A stretch of DNA of 64,000 nucleotides from a bacterium (GTDB lineage: Bacteria > Krumholzibacteriota > Krumholzibacteriia > Krumholzibacteriales > Krumholzibacteriaceae): NCBI GenBank assembly GCA_020350885.1, contig CP070727.1, forward strand, positions 2,944,590 through 3,008,589, read 5' to 3'. The first letter of the stretch is position 1. Every line of letters begins with the position of its first letter. Below the pieces are notes generated by a model. The model made no database searches. It was given only the letters and a program-made list of their open reading frames with translations, and was not told the DNA's origin. Positions 35,328-44,167 of this stretch are shown piece by piece. Position numbers and translations under genes: made by a program.

Positions 35328-36611
35328 TCATTCGAGGATTATCGGTATGAGATTCGATGCATTGGGTATGACGAGGATCTCGCTCGGTGTCTCTGCATCG
35401 AGAATCGCGCTCGTCTCCTCACGGCGCCAACATGAGAATCCCAAACGTGCTACATCATCCCCTCCGAGTCGCGTCATCAGGCGAATCCTGAACCGGCGTA
35501 CAAGCCCGTATGTCGAGAGTGCCGTCTGAGAGTTCAGGGTGTAGCCGCCTCTCACCACATCCGGCACCCGCTCCAGGCCCTCGCTGAAGCTTTGTGCGTA
35601 CGAGGCCGAGCCGATACCGTCGGGGCATGAGACGGCCATCAGCATGAGACCGCCAGGCACCAGGGCATTCGAGGCGTGCCGAAGCGCCTTGTGACCTTGA
35701 ACCAGGTTGATATCCTTCGGGTCCCCTCCCGCCGATGAGATTACAACAGGGTATGGATGCTCGATCGGCACATGACAGTGATCCCACAAGAAGCGGCAGG
35801 CCCGGCGGTGAGACGTTCCCAGGTCACCGGCATTTATGAAGACGGCACTTCCACTCCCGTCGGCAACGACATTGATACAAAAGAGCGGGGTGTGAACGAG
35901 GCCGGCTGCATCGAGCATATCTTCATGTACGGGATTCCCTTCCAGTGTGGCCGAACGGCAGCCGTCGGCGAGCCCCGATCCCGGATCGGCCTTGAGTGAG
36001 AGGCGGTGGTTCGCCAGAATCGTCTCCTCACCGGCGATGCCCGGCAAGAGGAGCTTTCTTCCACCACCGAAGCCCGCGAAGTAATGAAATGAAACGGAGC
36101 CGAGTACTATCACGAGCACCGAATCGAGTACCCGCGTGTTGAAAAGGACTGGAGTTCCGGCGTGTGTCGAGCCGACCCGGTGCAGCGAATCAGTATCTCT
36201 CGCATCGTGCTGCAACACCGTCCAGCGTGCGGCGATCTCACCGCCCATATGATCATCGAGTTCCCATTGCTCCATGGCCCGGTGCATGCCGTTGGCCAGC
36301 ACGATCTCCACCCGGTCCGGTCCGCACCCAAGAGCTTCCATGAGGGAGAGAAGCGGCCGGAGGAGATCCGTAGCGCTCGTGCCTCGTGTCCGATCCGGCA
36401 CGAGAACGGATATCCGCCCCTGTGGTGGTATCATCGCTGCGAGTGGAGGTGACTGTACCGGGTGGTCGACGGCTCGGCGAAGCGCTTCTGCCGCATCCGG
36501 AACCGGTTCGGGCATCCGTGTGCCGATAACCCGAACGGAATACCGATCGGGAAGCATCACATCGACCGAACCCCGCTCATAGGGCAGTGAGAATGTACCG
36601 GTACCAGACAT
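35328..36611 (-). CDS. LarA-like nickel-pincer-dependent racemase family protein
   Basis: A 427-residue protein of the lactate racemase (LarA, DUF2088) family. It shows SVLVPDRTRGTSATDLL near residue 70-85, LANGMHR, and the core HYFAGFGGGRKLLLPGIAG with the Lys that carries the nickel-pincer cofactor in LarA, followed by the ligand-type His in ILANH. Family members racemise or epimerise various 2-hydroxy acids, so lactate is not certain. No larB/C/E cofactor genes are in the window. It follows arcC by 56 bp, at the end of an amino-acid metabolism unit. Confidence 0.82.
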   Translation of the reverse strand: MSGTGTFSLPYERGSVDVMLPDRYSVRVIGTRMPEPVPDAAEALRRAVDHPVQSPPLAAMIPPQGRISVLVPDRTRGTSATDLLRPLLSLMEALGCGPDRVEIVLANGMHRAMEQWELDDHMGGEIAARWTVLQHDARDTDSLHRVGSTHAGTPVLFNTRVLDSVLVIVLGSVSFHYFAGFGGGRKLLLPGIAGEETILANHRLSLKADPGSGLADGCRSATLEGNPVHEDMLDAAGLVHTPLFCINVVADGSGSAVFINAGDLGTSHRRACRFLWDHCHVPIEHPYPVVISSAGGDPKDINLVQGHKALRHASNALVPGGLMLMAVSCPDGIGSASYAQSFSEGLERVPDVVRGGYTLNSQTALSTYGLVRRFRIRLMTRLGGDDVARLGFSCWRREETSAILDAETPSEILVIPNASNLIPIILE

Positions 36612-36667
36612 CGCCCCTTCCCGGAGAGTACCCGAAGAAAAGGCCGTGACGGCGGAAGCGCCGTGTA

Positions 36668-37612
36668 TCAGTCATTGAAAATATGTGTTCCGGCCCCGCC
36701 TTCACAGGCTTCGAGGAGCTGTGTGGCGTGTGAAATGATAACCTCTCGTCCACCCAGCTCGAGAAACTCGATGGCCGCCTCGATCTTGGGCCCCATACTA
36801 CCGGGCGGAAACTCACCAGCTCCGTGTAATTCCTTGATCCGCGGGAGCCGGACTTCGCCGAGGGGATGCTGGTCCGGTTTGCCGAAGTTCATATAGACCT
36901 GAGGGACATCCGTGAGAATAATCAGCCGCTCCGCCTCGACCTTCTCGGCAAGCAATGCGGCGGCACGGTCCTTATCGATCACCGCCTCGACACCGATGTA
37001 TGCTCCGTTCTCCAGGACAACGGGGATACCACCGCCGCCGGCGGCGATTACGACCACCCCCATTCCCACGAGACCGGCGATCACATCCGCCTCGACGATC
37101 TCCAGTGGCCGGGGACTGGGCACAACGCGGCGAAAACCTCTATCCGCATCGTCCGTCATCCGCCACCCCCTGCTCCGCTCCAATTCCCTGGCAGCCGTCT
37201 TTGTATAGAACGGCCCGATCGGTTTGGTCGGATTCTTGAAGACGCCGTTGTCCCTCGACACGAGAACCTGGGATACGATTGAGACGACCTCACGCCGGCA
37301 GCCGCGGCCGGCAAGCTCGTTTCGAAGTGATTGCTGAAGCATATACCCGATGCCACCCTGGGAGTCCGCACCGCAGACGTCCAGCGGCATCGGCGGTATC
37401 CGATCCTTGACAGCCTCGTTCCGCTCCATGATGTTACCGACAATCGGGCCGTTTCCGTGTGTGAGCACGACGCGCCTGCCGGAGACGATGAGGTCTGCGA
37501 CCTGATTCATGGTTACAGAAACCAGCTCGCGTTGCCCCTCGATCGTCCCCCTGCCGCCAACCGGGATTATCGCGTTTCCCCCCAGCGCAACGACGTCGAT
37601 ACCATCCTTCAA
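36668..37612 (-). CDS. arcC: Carbamate kinase
   Basis: A 314-residue amino-acid kinase family enzyme that transfers phosphate between carbamoyl phosphate and ADP, usually yielding ATP in catabolism. Motifs: VVALGGNAIIP at the N terminus, VLTHGNGPIVGN, CGADSQGGIGYMLQQSL, VIAAGGGGIPVV, DVPQVYMNFGKP and SMGPKIEAAIEF. Start is TTG 37612 with GGAGG five bases upstream. No arginine deiminase or ornithine transcarbamylase gene is near, so the carbamoyl phosphate source is unknown. Confidence 0.93.
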   Translation of the reverse strand: MKDGIDVVALGGNAIIPVGGRGTIEGQRELVSVTMNQVADLIVSGRRVVLTHGNGPIVGNIMERNEAVKDRIPPMPLDVCGADSQGGIGYMLQQSLRNELAGRGCRREVVSIVSQVLVSRDNGVFKNPTKPIGPFYTKTAARELERSRGWRMTDDADRGFRRVVPSPRPLEIVEADVIAGLVGMGVVVIAAGGGGIPVVLENGAYIGVEAVIDKDRAAALLAEKVEAERLIILTDVPQVYMNFGKPDQHPLGEVRLPRIKELHGAGEFPPGSMGPKIEAAIEFLELGGREVIISHATQLLEACEGGAGTHIFND

Positions 37613-37693
37613 AGCTGCCTCCAGAAAAAAGAGTGGCCTCTGGTGAAAGTAACGACTCCCACAAGATGTTACGCGATGGATGTAGTACGGTTG

Positions 37694-38845
37694 TTACAGG
37701 ACTTCCCGGATCCGCTCCAAGGCCTTCTTGATGTTCTCCTGTGAATTGGCGTATGAGAAGCGCAGGTAGCCTTCACCGTATTCACCGAAGCTCGTACCGC
37801 TCAAACCCGCCACACCGCCCTTCTCGAGGAGGTGCTCTTCGAGCTGCTTCGAATTCATACCGGTTCCGGTGATGTTGGGGAAGACGTAAAAGGAGCCCTT
37901 CGGGCGCAGGCATTTGAATCCCGGTATCGCATTGAGTCCGTCAACGATGAGGTCCCTGCGGGCTTTGAATTCGGCCATCATCCTCCGCGATTCGTCCTGG
38001 GGTCCCGTCAGCGCCTCGACACCTGCCATCTGCGTGAAGGCCGCCGTGCATGAATTGCTGTTCGTCTGAAGCTTTGCGATCTGCTCGGCAAGAGGAACAG
38101 GCATGACACCGTATCCCAGTCGCCATCCAGTCATGGCGTACGTCTTCGAGTGGCCCTCGAGGAGGATCGTACGGTCCTTCATTTCGGGATAATCGTACAT
38201 ACTGACATGCTTACCCTCGTATACCATCTTGCTGTAGACCTCGTCGCTGAGAACCCAGACATCGTACTTGGCCGCCAGCTCTGCGATCCCCTTCATATCG
38301 TCCGATGTCAGGACACCTCCGGTCGGATTTTGCGGCGAGTTGATGATCATGAGCTTTGTCTTCTCGTTTACGAGCTCACGCAGCTCGTCGAGATCGAAGG
38401 AGAACGCCTTCTCCTCCCTGAGTGGAATGGGAACCGATTTCGCTCCACTGAAGTTGATGACCGATTCGTAGATCGGGAACCCCGGATTCGGATAAATAAC
38501 CTCATCTCCCCTACCGCAGAGCGCGAGTATGGAAAAGAATAGGATCGGCTTGGCGCCCGGCGTGATGACGACGTTCTCCGGCTTCACCTCAACACCGCGA
38601 TCCTTCGTGATGAACTCGGCGAAGATCTTCCGCGCCTCCGGAATGCCTGCGGACGGAACGTAGTGTGTATACCCGCCCTTGAGTGCATTCACCGCCGCAT
38701 CGATAATGTTGGCCGGCGTATCGAAGTCGGGCTCGCCGATCTCAAGATGGATAACCTCTCTTCCCTCGGCCTCCATCGCCTTGGCACGTGCGAGCACCTC
38801 GAAGGCCGTCTCCGTGCCCAGCCTGTTCATCCGTTCAGCAAGCAT
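37694..38845 (-). CDS. Class I PLP-dependent aminotransferase
   Basis: About 383 residues, fold type I, AspC/AlaT-like. Seen are HLEIGEPDFDTPANI, GYTHYVPSAG, NPQNPTGG, DEVYSKMVYEG, the PLP Lys in LEGHSKTYAMTGWRLGY and the C-terminal Arg in YLRFSYANS. It may act on aspartate, alanine or aromatic amino acids. ATG 38845 follows AGGAGG by 4 bases; the frame extends to 38908 without family similarity. It heads the arcC-larA-like unit, from a promoter at 38931-38957. Confidence 0.9.
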   Translation of the reverse strand: MLAERMNRLGTETAFEVLARAKAMEAEGREVIHLEIGEPDFDTPANIIDAAVNALKGGYTHYVPSAGIPEARKIFAEFITKDRGVEVKPENVVITPGAKPILFFSILALCGRGDEVIYPNPGFPIYESVINFSGAKSVPIPLREEKAFSFDLDELRELVNEKTKLMIINSPQNPTGGVLTSDDMKGIAELAAKYDVWVLSDEVYSKMVYEGKHVSMYDYPEMKDRTILLEGHSKTYAMTGWRLGYGVMPVPLAEQIAKLQTNSNSCTAAFTQMAGVEALTGPQDESRRMMAEFKARRDLIVDGLNAIPGFKCLRPKGSFYVFPNITGTGMNSKQLEEHLLEKGGVAGLSGTSFGEYGEGYLRFSYANSQENIKKALERIREVL

Positions 38846-38930
38846 GCATCCTCCTAAAGGGAAAGAAATCCGCCTATTACTATCCGATTCCCTAAATACG
38901 GCATTCACTCAAAATTTCAACAATATCTAT

Positions 38931-38957
38931 ATTATAACGGGACATACGGCTTGTCAA
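38931..38957 (-). promoter_or_regulatory. Promoter of aminotransferase-arcC-larA unit
   Basis: Perfect TTGACA (38952-38957) and perfect TATAAT (38931-38936) on the minus strand, but only 15 bp apart, shorter than the optimal 17. Such spacing usually lowers strength and invites regulation. The leader would be about 80 nt. Confidence 0.6.
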
Positions 38958-39095
38958 TAGCATAGAATCGTCCCTCAGATCGTGTATCTATCTGCGTATA
39001 AGCATCTTCGTCGATCGACCGAAGGTGTGTGCGATCCGGGGGCAGGTGCCGGTCCAAACCGGGGTCCCGATACTACGGCGGCTTCCGGTTTCATC

Positions 39096-40619
39096 TCATC
39101 TCAGGCTTCCCACCACGCTTTCGACCTCATCGAGGATCTCGCAGGATCTCACCAGCTCCCGCATCCTCGTATGGTCCGGATAGAGGGGCCGGTCCTCATC
39201 GAGGAAGTCGACGTAGCGGCGGATGACCTCCTTGGCCCTGGTGACACCCCGCCCGAATGTATAATCACGATAATCGAGGGCCTGGGCGGCCGCCATGAAC
39301 TCGATCCCCAGAACACCGTAGGCATTCTCGAGTATCTGGGCATTCTTGATCGCGGTATTCATCCCCATCGAAACAAAGTCCTCCTGGTCCGCAGCAGCGG
39401 GTATCGATTGGATGGAGGCCGGCATCGACAGGATCCGTTGCTCAACGATCAGGCTATCGGCGGTATATTGGCTGAGCATAAGTCCCGACATCATGCCGGC
39501 ACCCTTCGTCAGGAACGCCGGTAGGCCTATATTGAGGGCCGGATGGTTCAACCGGTTCATCCGTCGCTCGGACATGACGCTCACCATCGTGATCGCCGCC
39601 CCGACCATATCCATCGGGAGTGAAACGGGGGAACCCTGGAAGTTCGCCCCCGAGAGCTGGAGATTCTTCTCGGGGAAGAAGACGGGATTGTCTCCCACAC
39701 CATTGAGCTCGATCTCGACCTGGCTCCGTGCATACTCCCAGGCGTCGTGCGCCGCACCTATCACCTGCGGGGTGGAACGCATCGAATACGCGTCCTGCAC
39801 CTTGCATTTGAGCCTGCCGGCGGCGAGATCCCCGCCCTCGACACACTTGCGTATCGCTGCAGCAGCACGCACGGCCCCCTTGAAGCCGCGTATCTCATGG
39901 AGCTGCGGACTGTAGGGCCGGAAATTGGCCTTGAGCGCCTCGAGCGTCATGGCCGCTGCGATCTCGGTCTGTCGCAGCCATCGCTCACTGTCGTAGAGGA
40001 GTATGGCACTCATTGCGGTGAGCACGTTGGAGCCGTTTATCGCCGCAAGCCCATCCCGAGCCTTGAGCCCGGGGATGGCGATTCCCGCCCGGTCCATCGC
40101 CTCCTTGCCGTCCAGGAGCTCACCCTTGTAGTACGCCTGCCCCTCCCCCATAAACAGCAGCGCCAGCTGCGCCATAGGTGCCAGGTCCCCGCAGGCGCCA
40201 ACCGAGCCCTTCTGGCAGACAAACGGTGTCACTCCCTTATTCAACATCTCTGCGAAGGTAAGGGCGATCTCGGAACGGTTACCGGAGTGTCCCTGGGCGA
40301 GTACATTGATCCGGGAGGCCATTGCTCCGCGTATATACTCGATCGGTGCGGGCTCCCCGATCCCGGCGGCGTGGTTGTATATCAGGTATTTCTGGAACTG
40401 CTCGACCTGCTCGTCGTCAAGCACTACTTCCGAGAACTCACCGATTCCGGTATTCACACCGTACATGATCTCGTGTGCCTCGATCTTTTCCTCGAGCATC
40501 GCCCTGCATACACGCATCTTTTCAAGTGCATCGGAGGAGATCTCGACCTTCTCGCCATGCCGGGCGATCTCGACAAGCTTCTCTATCGTCAAACCCGTGC
40601 CGTCCAGAACAATAGCCAC
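39096..40619 (-). CDS. hutH: HAL/PAL-family (MIO) ammonia-lyase with Ala-Cys-Gly triad
   Basis: A 507-residue MIO enzyme that eliminates ammonia from His or an aromatic amino acid. It aligns with Pseudomonas histidine ammonia-lyase numbering: Tyr53 in MYGVNTGIG, His83 in YNHAAGIG, the MIO triad at 142-144, Asn195 in INGSN, YSMRSTPQVIG and Glu413 in DQEDFVSMG. The triad is Ala-Cys-Gly (codons GCC TGC GGG) where nearly all relatives have Ala-Ser-Gly. His83 and Glu413 favour histidine, but Asn82 and Phe415 depart from typical HAL, so the substrate is open. No hutU/I/G genes are adjacent. SD GGGAGG precedes the ATG. Confidence 0.88.
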   Translation of the reverse strand: MAIVLDGTGLTIEKLVEIARHGEKVEISSDALEKMRVCRAMLEEKIEAHEIMYGVNTGIGEFSEVVLDDEQVEQFQKYLIYNHAAGIGEPAPIEYIRGAMASRINVLAQGHSGNRSEIALTFAEMLNKGVTPFVCQKGSVGACGDLAPMAQLALLFMGEGQAYYKGELLDGKEAMDRAGIAIPGLKARDGLAAINGSNVLTAMSAILLYDSERWLRQTEIAAAMTLEALKANFRPYSPQLHEIRGFKGAVRAAAAIRKCVEGGDLAAGRLKCKVQDAYSMRSTPQVIGAAHDAWEYARSQVEIELNGVGDNPVFFPEKNLQLSGANFQGSPVSLPMDMVGAAITMVSVMSERRMNRLNHPALNIGLPAFLTKGAGMMSGLMLSQYTADSLIVEQRILSMPASIQSIPAAADQEDFVSMGMNTAIKNAQILENAYGVLGIEFMAAAQALDYRDYTFGRGVTRAKEVIRRYVDFLDEDRPLYPDHTRMRELVRSCEILDEVESVVGSLR

Positions 40620-40875
40620 GGTTACCTCCCGTATATCATCTCATTGCCAGATCACGGATGTGCCGTAACTTCTAAGTATCGTATTTTGTATAGATATTGC
40701 ATAGTCTTTCCGGTGTCTACAGAAAACCGATCAAAAACGGATGAATTTTGTAGCCTTACCTCGAAACTACATAAAGTAAAGGCTATAATCATTTGCTGCT
40801 TATATTTATAATGCGCATTAGGCTTCTGGCGCATCACCGGCATACCTCGGTCCATGTACGCAACGGCGGTGCATT

Positions 40876-42366
40876 CTAGAGGATCAGTTTCTCCTTGTAG
40901 AGGCGGCCCCAGCGGTCGGTTGCCTCCACAACGATCTCACGAGCGCCGGGTCCGGGAAACGCATAGAAGAGGTGATCGGTATAGAGCGGCTCGACCCAGC
41001 TCCGCTTCTTCGGTCGATCCTCCCCTTTGTAGAGCTCAACGGCAAGAGGATCCCTTCCGATACCCCTCCTCATTGCACCACGCTTCTCTCCATCCTCGAA
41101 CCAGATGACACTCCATGCATCATCGGCGCTCCACACATTGGCGATCAGCTCATCGGGGTGGGCATCATCGGAGCCGGGCGGATAGAGCCGCATCTGGTGT
41201 TCCACCGGCTTACCGAGGGATTTATACCGCCAGGAGAGGCTGTTCCCCTTGACCTCATAGATAGAATAGCCCTTGGGCGTACCGTCGTGGCATATGGGCC
41301 CGGTCCACCACGCACCGCACACGGCACCCGAGATGTGTATCTCGGCGCCGCCATCGACGAAATACTCGCTCTCGTGCATATGTCCGCACACAATGTAGGC
41401 CCTGTAGGATTCGAGCAAGCGATAGAGGAGCTCGCGGTTCGTCACGATAACGTCGAGACTGAGTCTTTCCGACCCGTGACGAAGAAATTGTAGGTTGAAT
41501 GTCGGAATGTGGACTAAGACGACAACGGTTTTTCCCGGCTCTACACACGAGAGATCCGCTTTGAGCCAATCGAGCTGGGCCTGATCGATATAGCCGATGT
41601 AACCGCCGAACCAGAAGATATCATCCAATACGACGTAATGGACCTCGCCCCGATTGAACGAGTAGTAGGTGGGCCCGAAGTAACGCATGAAGGTCTCGAA
41701 CGAGGTCGCATCGGTGAGCGCTTCCACTTCGACATCATGATTGCCGGGTACCTGAAAACAGGGAATCCCGATCGCCTTGACGGCACGCTCATACTCCGGG
41801 AAGAGATCGAGACGGTCGTACATGATATCTCCGCATGCCACACCGAAGACGTGCCGCGGGAAGAGCCCGCTTGCCGTCTCTCGGATATCGGGAACCGCTT
41901 CCCTGTGCAACAGCGAGACATCGTCCGCATCCTGTGTCTGGGGATCGGCCATCAGTAGAAAAGCATGCTCGTCATCCGCATATTCCAACCGTTCGAGTGA
42001 AAACGACACGGTCTTCTCGTCTCCGTTACCCGCCGGTACAGGCTGGTAAAAACGGGCCGTTCCCGGCGGATTCAGTGGAATCGCATATCCCGACGGCAGT
42101 GATAGATGCACGAACCGGCGAAGCGATGAAGAGACCAGGAAAAAGGTTCCGTCACGATCGGATCTGACGACCGTCAGGCCGTCGCTCACGGCCACACCGC
42201 CGATGCCGCGTCCGTTCGAACTGACCCTCCCGCGGATTCGGATCGGCCTGAAGGGTTCCGTTGTGGTCCCGGAGGGATGGAAGGCATCGGCCAGGATCCT
42301 CTCCGCCCAGAGAAGGCCCGCGGCGGAGAGACCTATCTGACTCAAGAAGGTTCTTCTGCTAGTCAT
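40876..42366 (-). CDS. Tat-exported calcineurin-like phosphoesterase
   Basis: About 496 residues. A twin-arginine signal (SRRTFLSQIGLSAAGLLWA) is followed by an N-terminal beta-sandwich (MetallophosN-like, RGRVSSNGRGIGGVAVSDG), a calcineurin-like phosphoesterase core (LMADPQ, GDIMYD, QVPGNHDVE, HIPTFN, CGHMHESEYF) and a C-terminal sandwich domain. Metal-ligating Asp, Asn and His residues are present. It should cleave phosphoesters in the periplasm; substrate unknown. ATG 42366 has GAGGTG seven bases upstream and is preferred to 42399. Confidence 0.9.
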   Translation of the reverse strand: MTSRRTFLSQIGLSAAGLLWAERILADAFHPSGTTTEPFRPIRIRGRVSSNGRGIGGVAVSDGLTVVRSDRDGTFFLVSSSLRRFVHLSLPSGYAIPLNPPGTARFYQPVPAGNGDEKTVSFSLERLEYADDEHAFLLMADPQTQDADDVSLLHREAVPDIRETASGLFPRHVFGVACGDIMYDRLDLFPEYERAVKAIGIPCFQVPGNHDVEVEALTDATSFETFMRYFGPTYYSFNRGEVHYVVLDDIFWFGGYIGYIDQAQLDWLKADLSCVEPGKTVVVLVHIPTFNLQFLRHGSERLSLDVIVTNRELLYRLLESYRAYIVCGHMHESEYFVDGGAEIHISGAVCGAWWTGPICHDGTPKGYSIYEVKGNSLSWRYKSLGKPVEHQMRLYPPGSDDAHPDELIANVWSADDAWSVIWFEDGEKRGAMRRGIGRDPLAVELYKGEDRPKKRSWVEPLYTDHLFYAFPGPGAREIVVEATDRWGRLYKEKLIL

Positions 42367-42506
42367 AGCGATACACCTCACAGGCAATGGATCATTCATC
42401 TATTACGGAGACACTAGACGGGAAAGGATTGCCGGGCAACTAAAAACCACGGTGTCTGGATAGCCCATGGAGATACGAACCGGACATGGAGCCGTGATGG
42501 TCGGCC

Positions 42507-42606
42507 GACCGTGGAACACCACAGCGGCGATGGATCAACCGAGGGAGCTCGGGTAATTGACCGTGGAACATCACAGCGGCGATGGATCAACCGAGGGAGC
42601 TCAGGT
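42507..42606. repeat. Tandem direct repeat at the 3' end of a gene
   Basis: Two copies of a ~48-bp sequence start at 42507 and 42559 (period 52 bp) and differ at two positions. The right copy covers the last six codons and stop of the helical-repeat gene plus the following 27 bp; the left copy repeats them outside the gene. It is a recent small duplication by appearance. Confidence 0.85.
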
Positions 42607-44152
42607 ATCGCTGTATCTCACGACGAATCTCTTCCCTTATATTCGCCCCCCTGCCCGCCAACCGCTGGAGTGTAGGCCTATCGACATAGCGGACGTGAAT
42701 GAACTTGCGCAGACTCATAAGGGGTATCTTCGATGGATTCATGAGAAGGTTGAATGGAACATCCTTGTTCACAATGCCTGTATAGAGGTCGCGCCTGTTC
42801 GCGATAATCGAAAGTATCCTCGAAGAGCGGGACCGCAACGCGATTGCCGAGACAACGCCTGGCTTGCTGATCGCCTGCGGATTTTCGAGGAGTTCGGCAA
42901 GGAAGTTGTCGTTGTCTATGTATGTCAAGACGAGCGACCGGTAGCTTGCACCTCCGAATTCAGGGAGTTCGGTCCAATCGATCTCACGGAAATTCTCGTC
43001 CTGATCCACGAAGGGGGCCGAAGGAGCATGCATGAAATCGATGCGCAGAATCCGGTCCCTGATATCGAATCCGGGGAGCTTGAGCATCTTGCCGGGCTTC
43101 TTACCTGCCGGGATCATGACTTCCAGTATGCCCTTTCCAGCATACTCGGTAAAGAGTGAGAGGCAGCTCATGCCATCGGGGGGTACCTTCGTTCGGCGCA
43201 TGAGGGGATGAACCATCAGCGCCCTGAGAACGGCCGTCCCCGCCACGAGCTGCGGATGGGGGTGTGTCTTGCGCATCTGACTTTCGAAGAGATCGGCAAT
43301 GACAGTGCCGGCCCCGCTCTCACGGAGTGAAGAGACGATCCGATCCCATCTGTCCCCGAGCTTCCTCTTGAGGAAAAGCGTCGAGCCCCCGAATTGCTCC
43401 CCGGCCTCCTCTACCGCCTTCATCCGCCACTTGTTCTTCTCGCTGAGTGCGAAGAGATAGACGATCTCGTTTCCCTTCTTGTCCAGGTCGAGGTTCGCGA
43501 CCGACATCTTTATGCGTAGATCGACCGCCTCGAGCTCCAGCTTGGCCCGCTCGAGCATTGCACTTTCCCAACGCCTGTCGGGGTTGTCCAGAGCGAGCTT
43601 TACACCATCGCTCCAGCCGAGCCATGGAGCATGCTCGGGCGTGGTCGCAGCGTTCGGCAGCGGCTTCGACATCGAGAGCATGAGTACCTTTTTTTTAAAC
43701 CACTCCTCGCTCTCCCGGAGACCAGTTCCCGCAACATTCTTCTTATAGATTCGCCCCATCAGTCGGGTCACGTTCCTGAATTCGGAGAGCTCCTCGATCA
43801 TCCGCTCGATCGGAGGAATTGCGAGGAGCATCGCGTACATGAGCCGCAGACCGGCGAGCTCGTTCGCCACCGTCAGGGCGGCGATCCGCAGAATCTCACG
43901 GTGGGGCTCTTCGGAGGTCGCGAGATAGTTGCTCAGGGCATTTGCTCGTTTGTATACACTGCCGCTGTTACTGAGTTCGACGAGTCGATCCCGAACGTCA
44001 CCGGCAACCTTTTCCCGGTAGAGCTCGTCCGTATGGCCGGCGAAGGGAAGATCGGGTGGGAACGGAAGAACCTTTCGTCCCGCCACCTTGTCGTCATACG
44101 ATATGGTGCGTACATTACCCATTGCCAATATACCTAGCATGAATGATTCCAA
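42587..44152 (-). CDS. Unknown helical-repeat (HEAT-like) protein
   Basis: A 521-residue soluble protein that I do not recognise by name. It is almost wholly helical, with short repeats of the type ELSNSGSVYKRANALSNYL, ALTVANELAGLRLMYAML and, at the C terminus, LAELLENPQAISKPGVVSA and KDVPFNLLMNPSKIPLMSL, suggesting HEAT/LRV-like scaffolding. No signal peptide. Start is uncertain: TTG 44152 has GGGGAA upstream, while ATG 44140 and ATG 44122 are also in frame. It follows the HhH lipoprotein gene by 15 bp. Confidence 0.7.
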   Translation of the reverse strand: MESFMLGILAMGNVRTISYDDKVAGRKVLPFPPDLPFAGHTDELYREKVAGDVRDRLVELSNSGSVYKRANALSNYLATSEEPHREILRIAALTVANELAGLRLMYAMLLAIPPIERMIEELSEFRNVTRLMGRIYKKNVAGTGLRESEEWFKKKVLMLSMSKPLPNAATTPEHAPWLGWSDGVKLALDNPDRRWESAMLERAKLELEAVDLRIKMSVANLDLDKKGNEIVYLFALSEKNKWRMKAVEEAGEQFGGSTLFLKRKLGDRWDRIVSSLRESGAGTVIADLFESQMRKTHPHPQLVAGTAVLRALMVHPLMRRTKVPPDGMSCLSLFTEYAGKGILEVMIPAGKKPGKMLKLPGFDIRDRILRIDFMHAPSAPFVDQDENFREIDWTELPEFGGASYRSLVLTYIDNDNFLAELLENPQAISKPGVVSAIALRSRSSRILSIIANRRDLYTGIVNKDVPFNLLMNPSKIPLMSLRKFIHVRYVDRPTLQRLAGRGANIREEIRREIQRYLSSLG

Positions 44153-44167
44153 ATTCCCCGCTCCTAC

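Noticed and set aside
42499-42510. Palindrome GGTCGGCCGACC as terminator
   Set aside because: No T-run on either strand and a minimal loop; it may instead relate to the adjacent tandem duplication.
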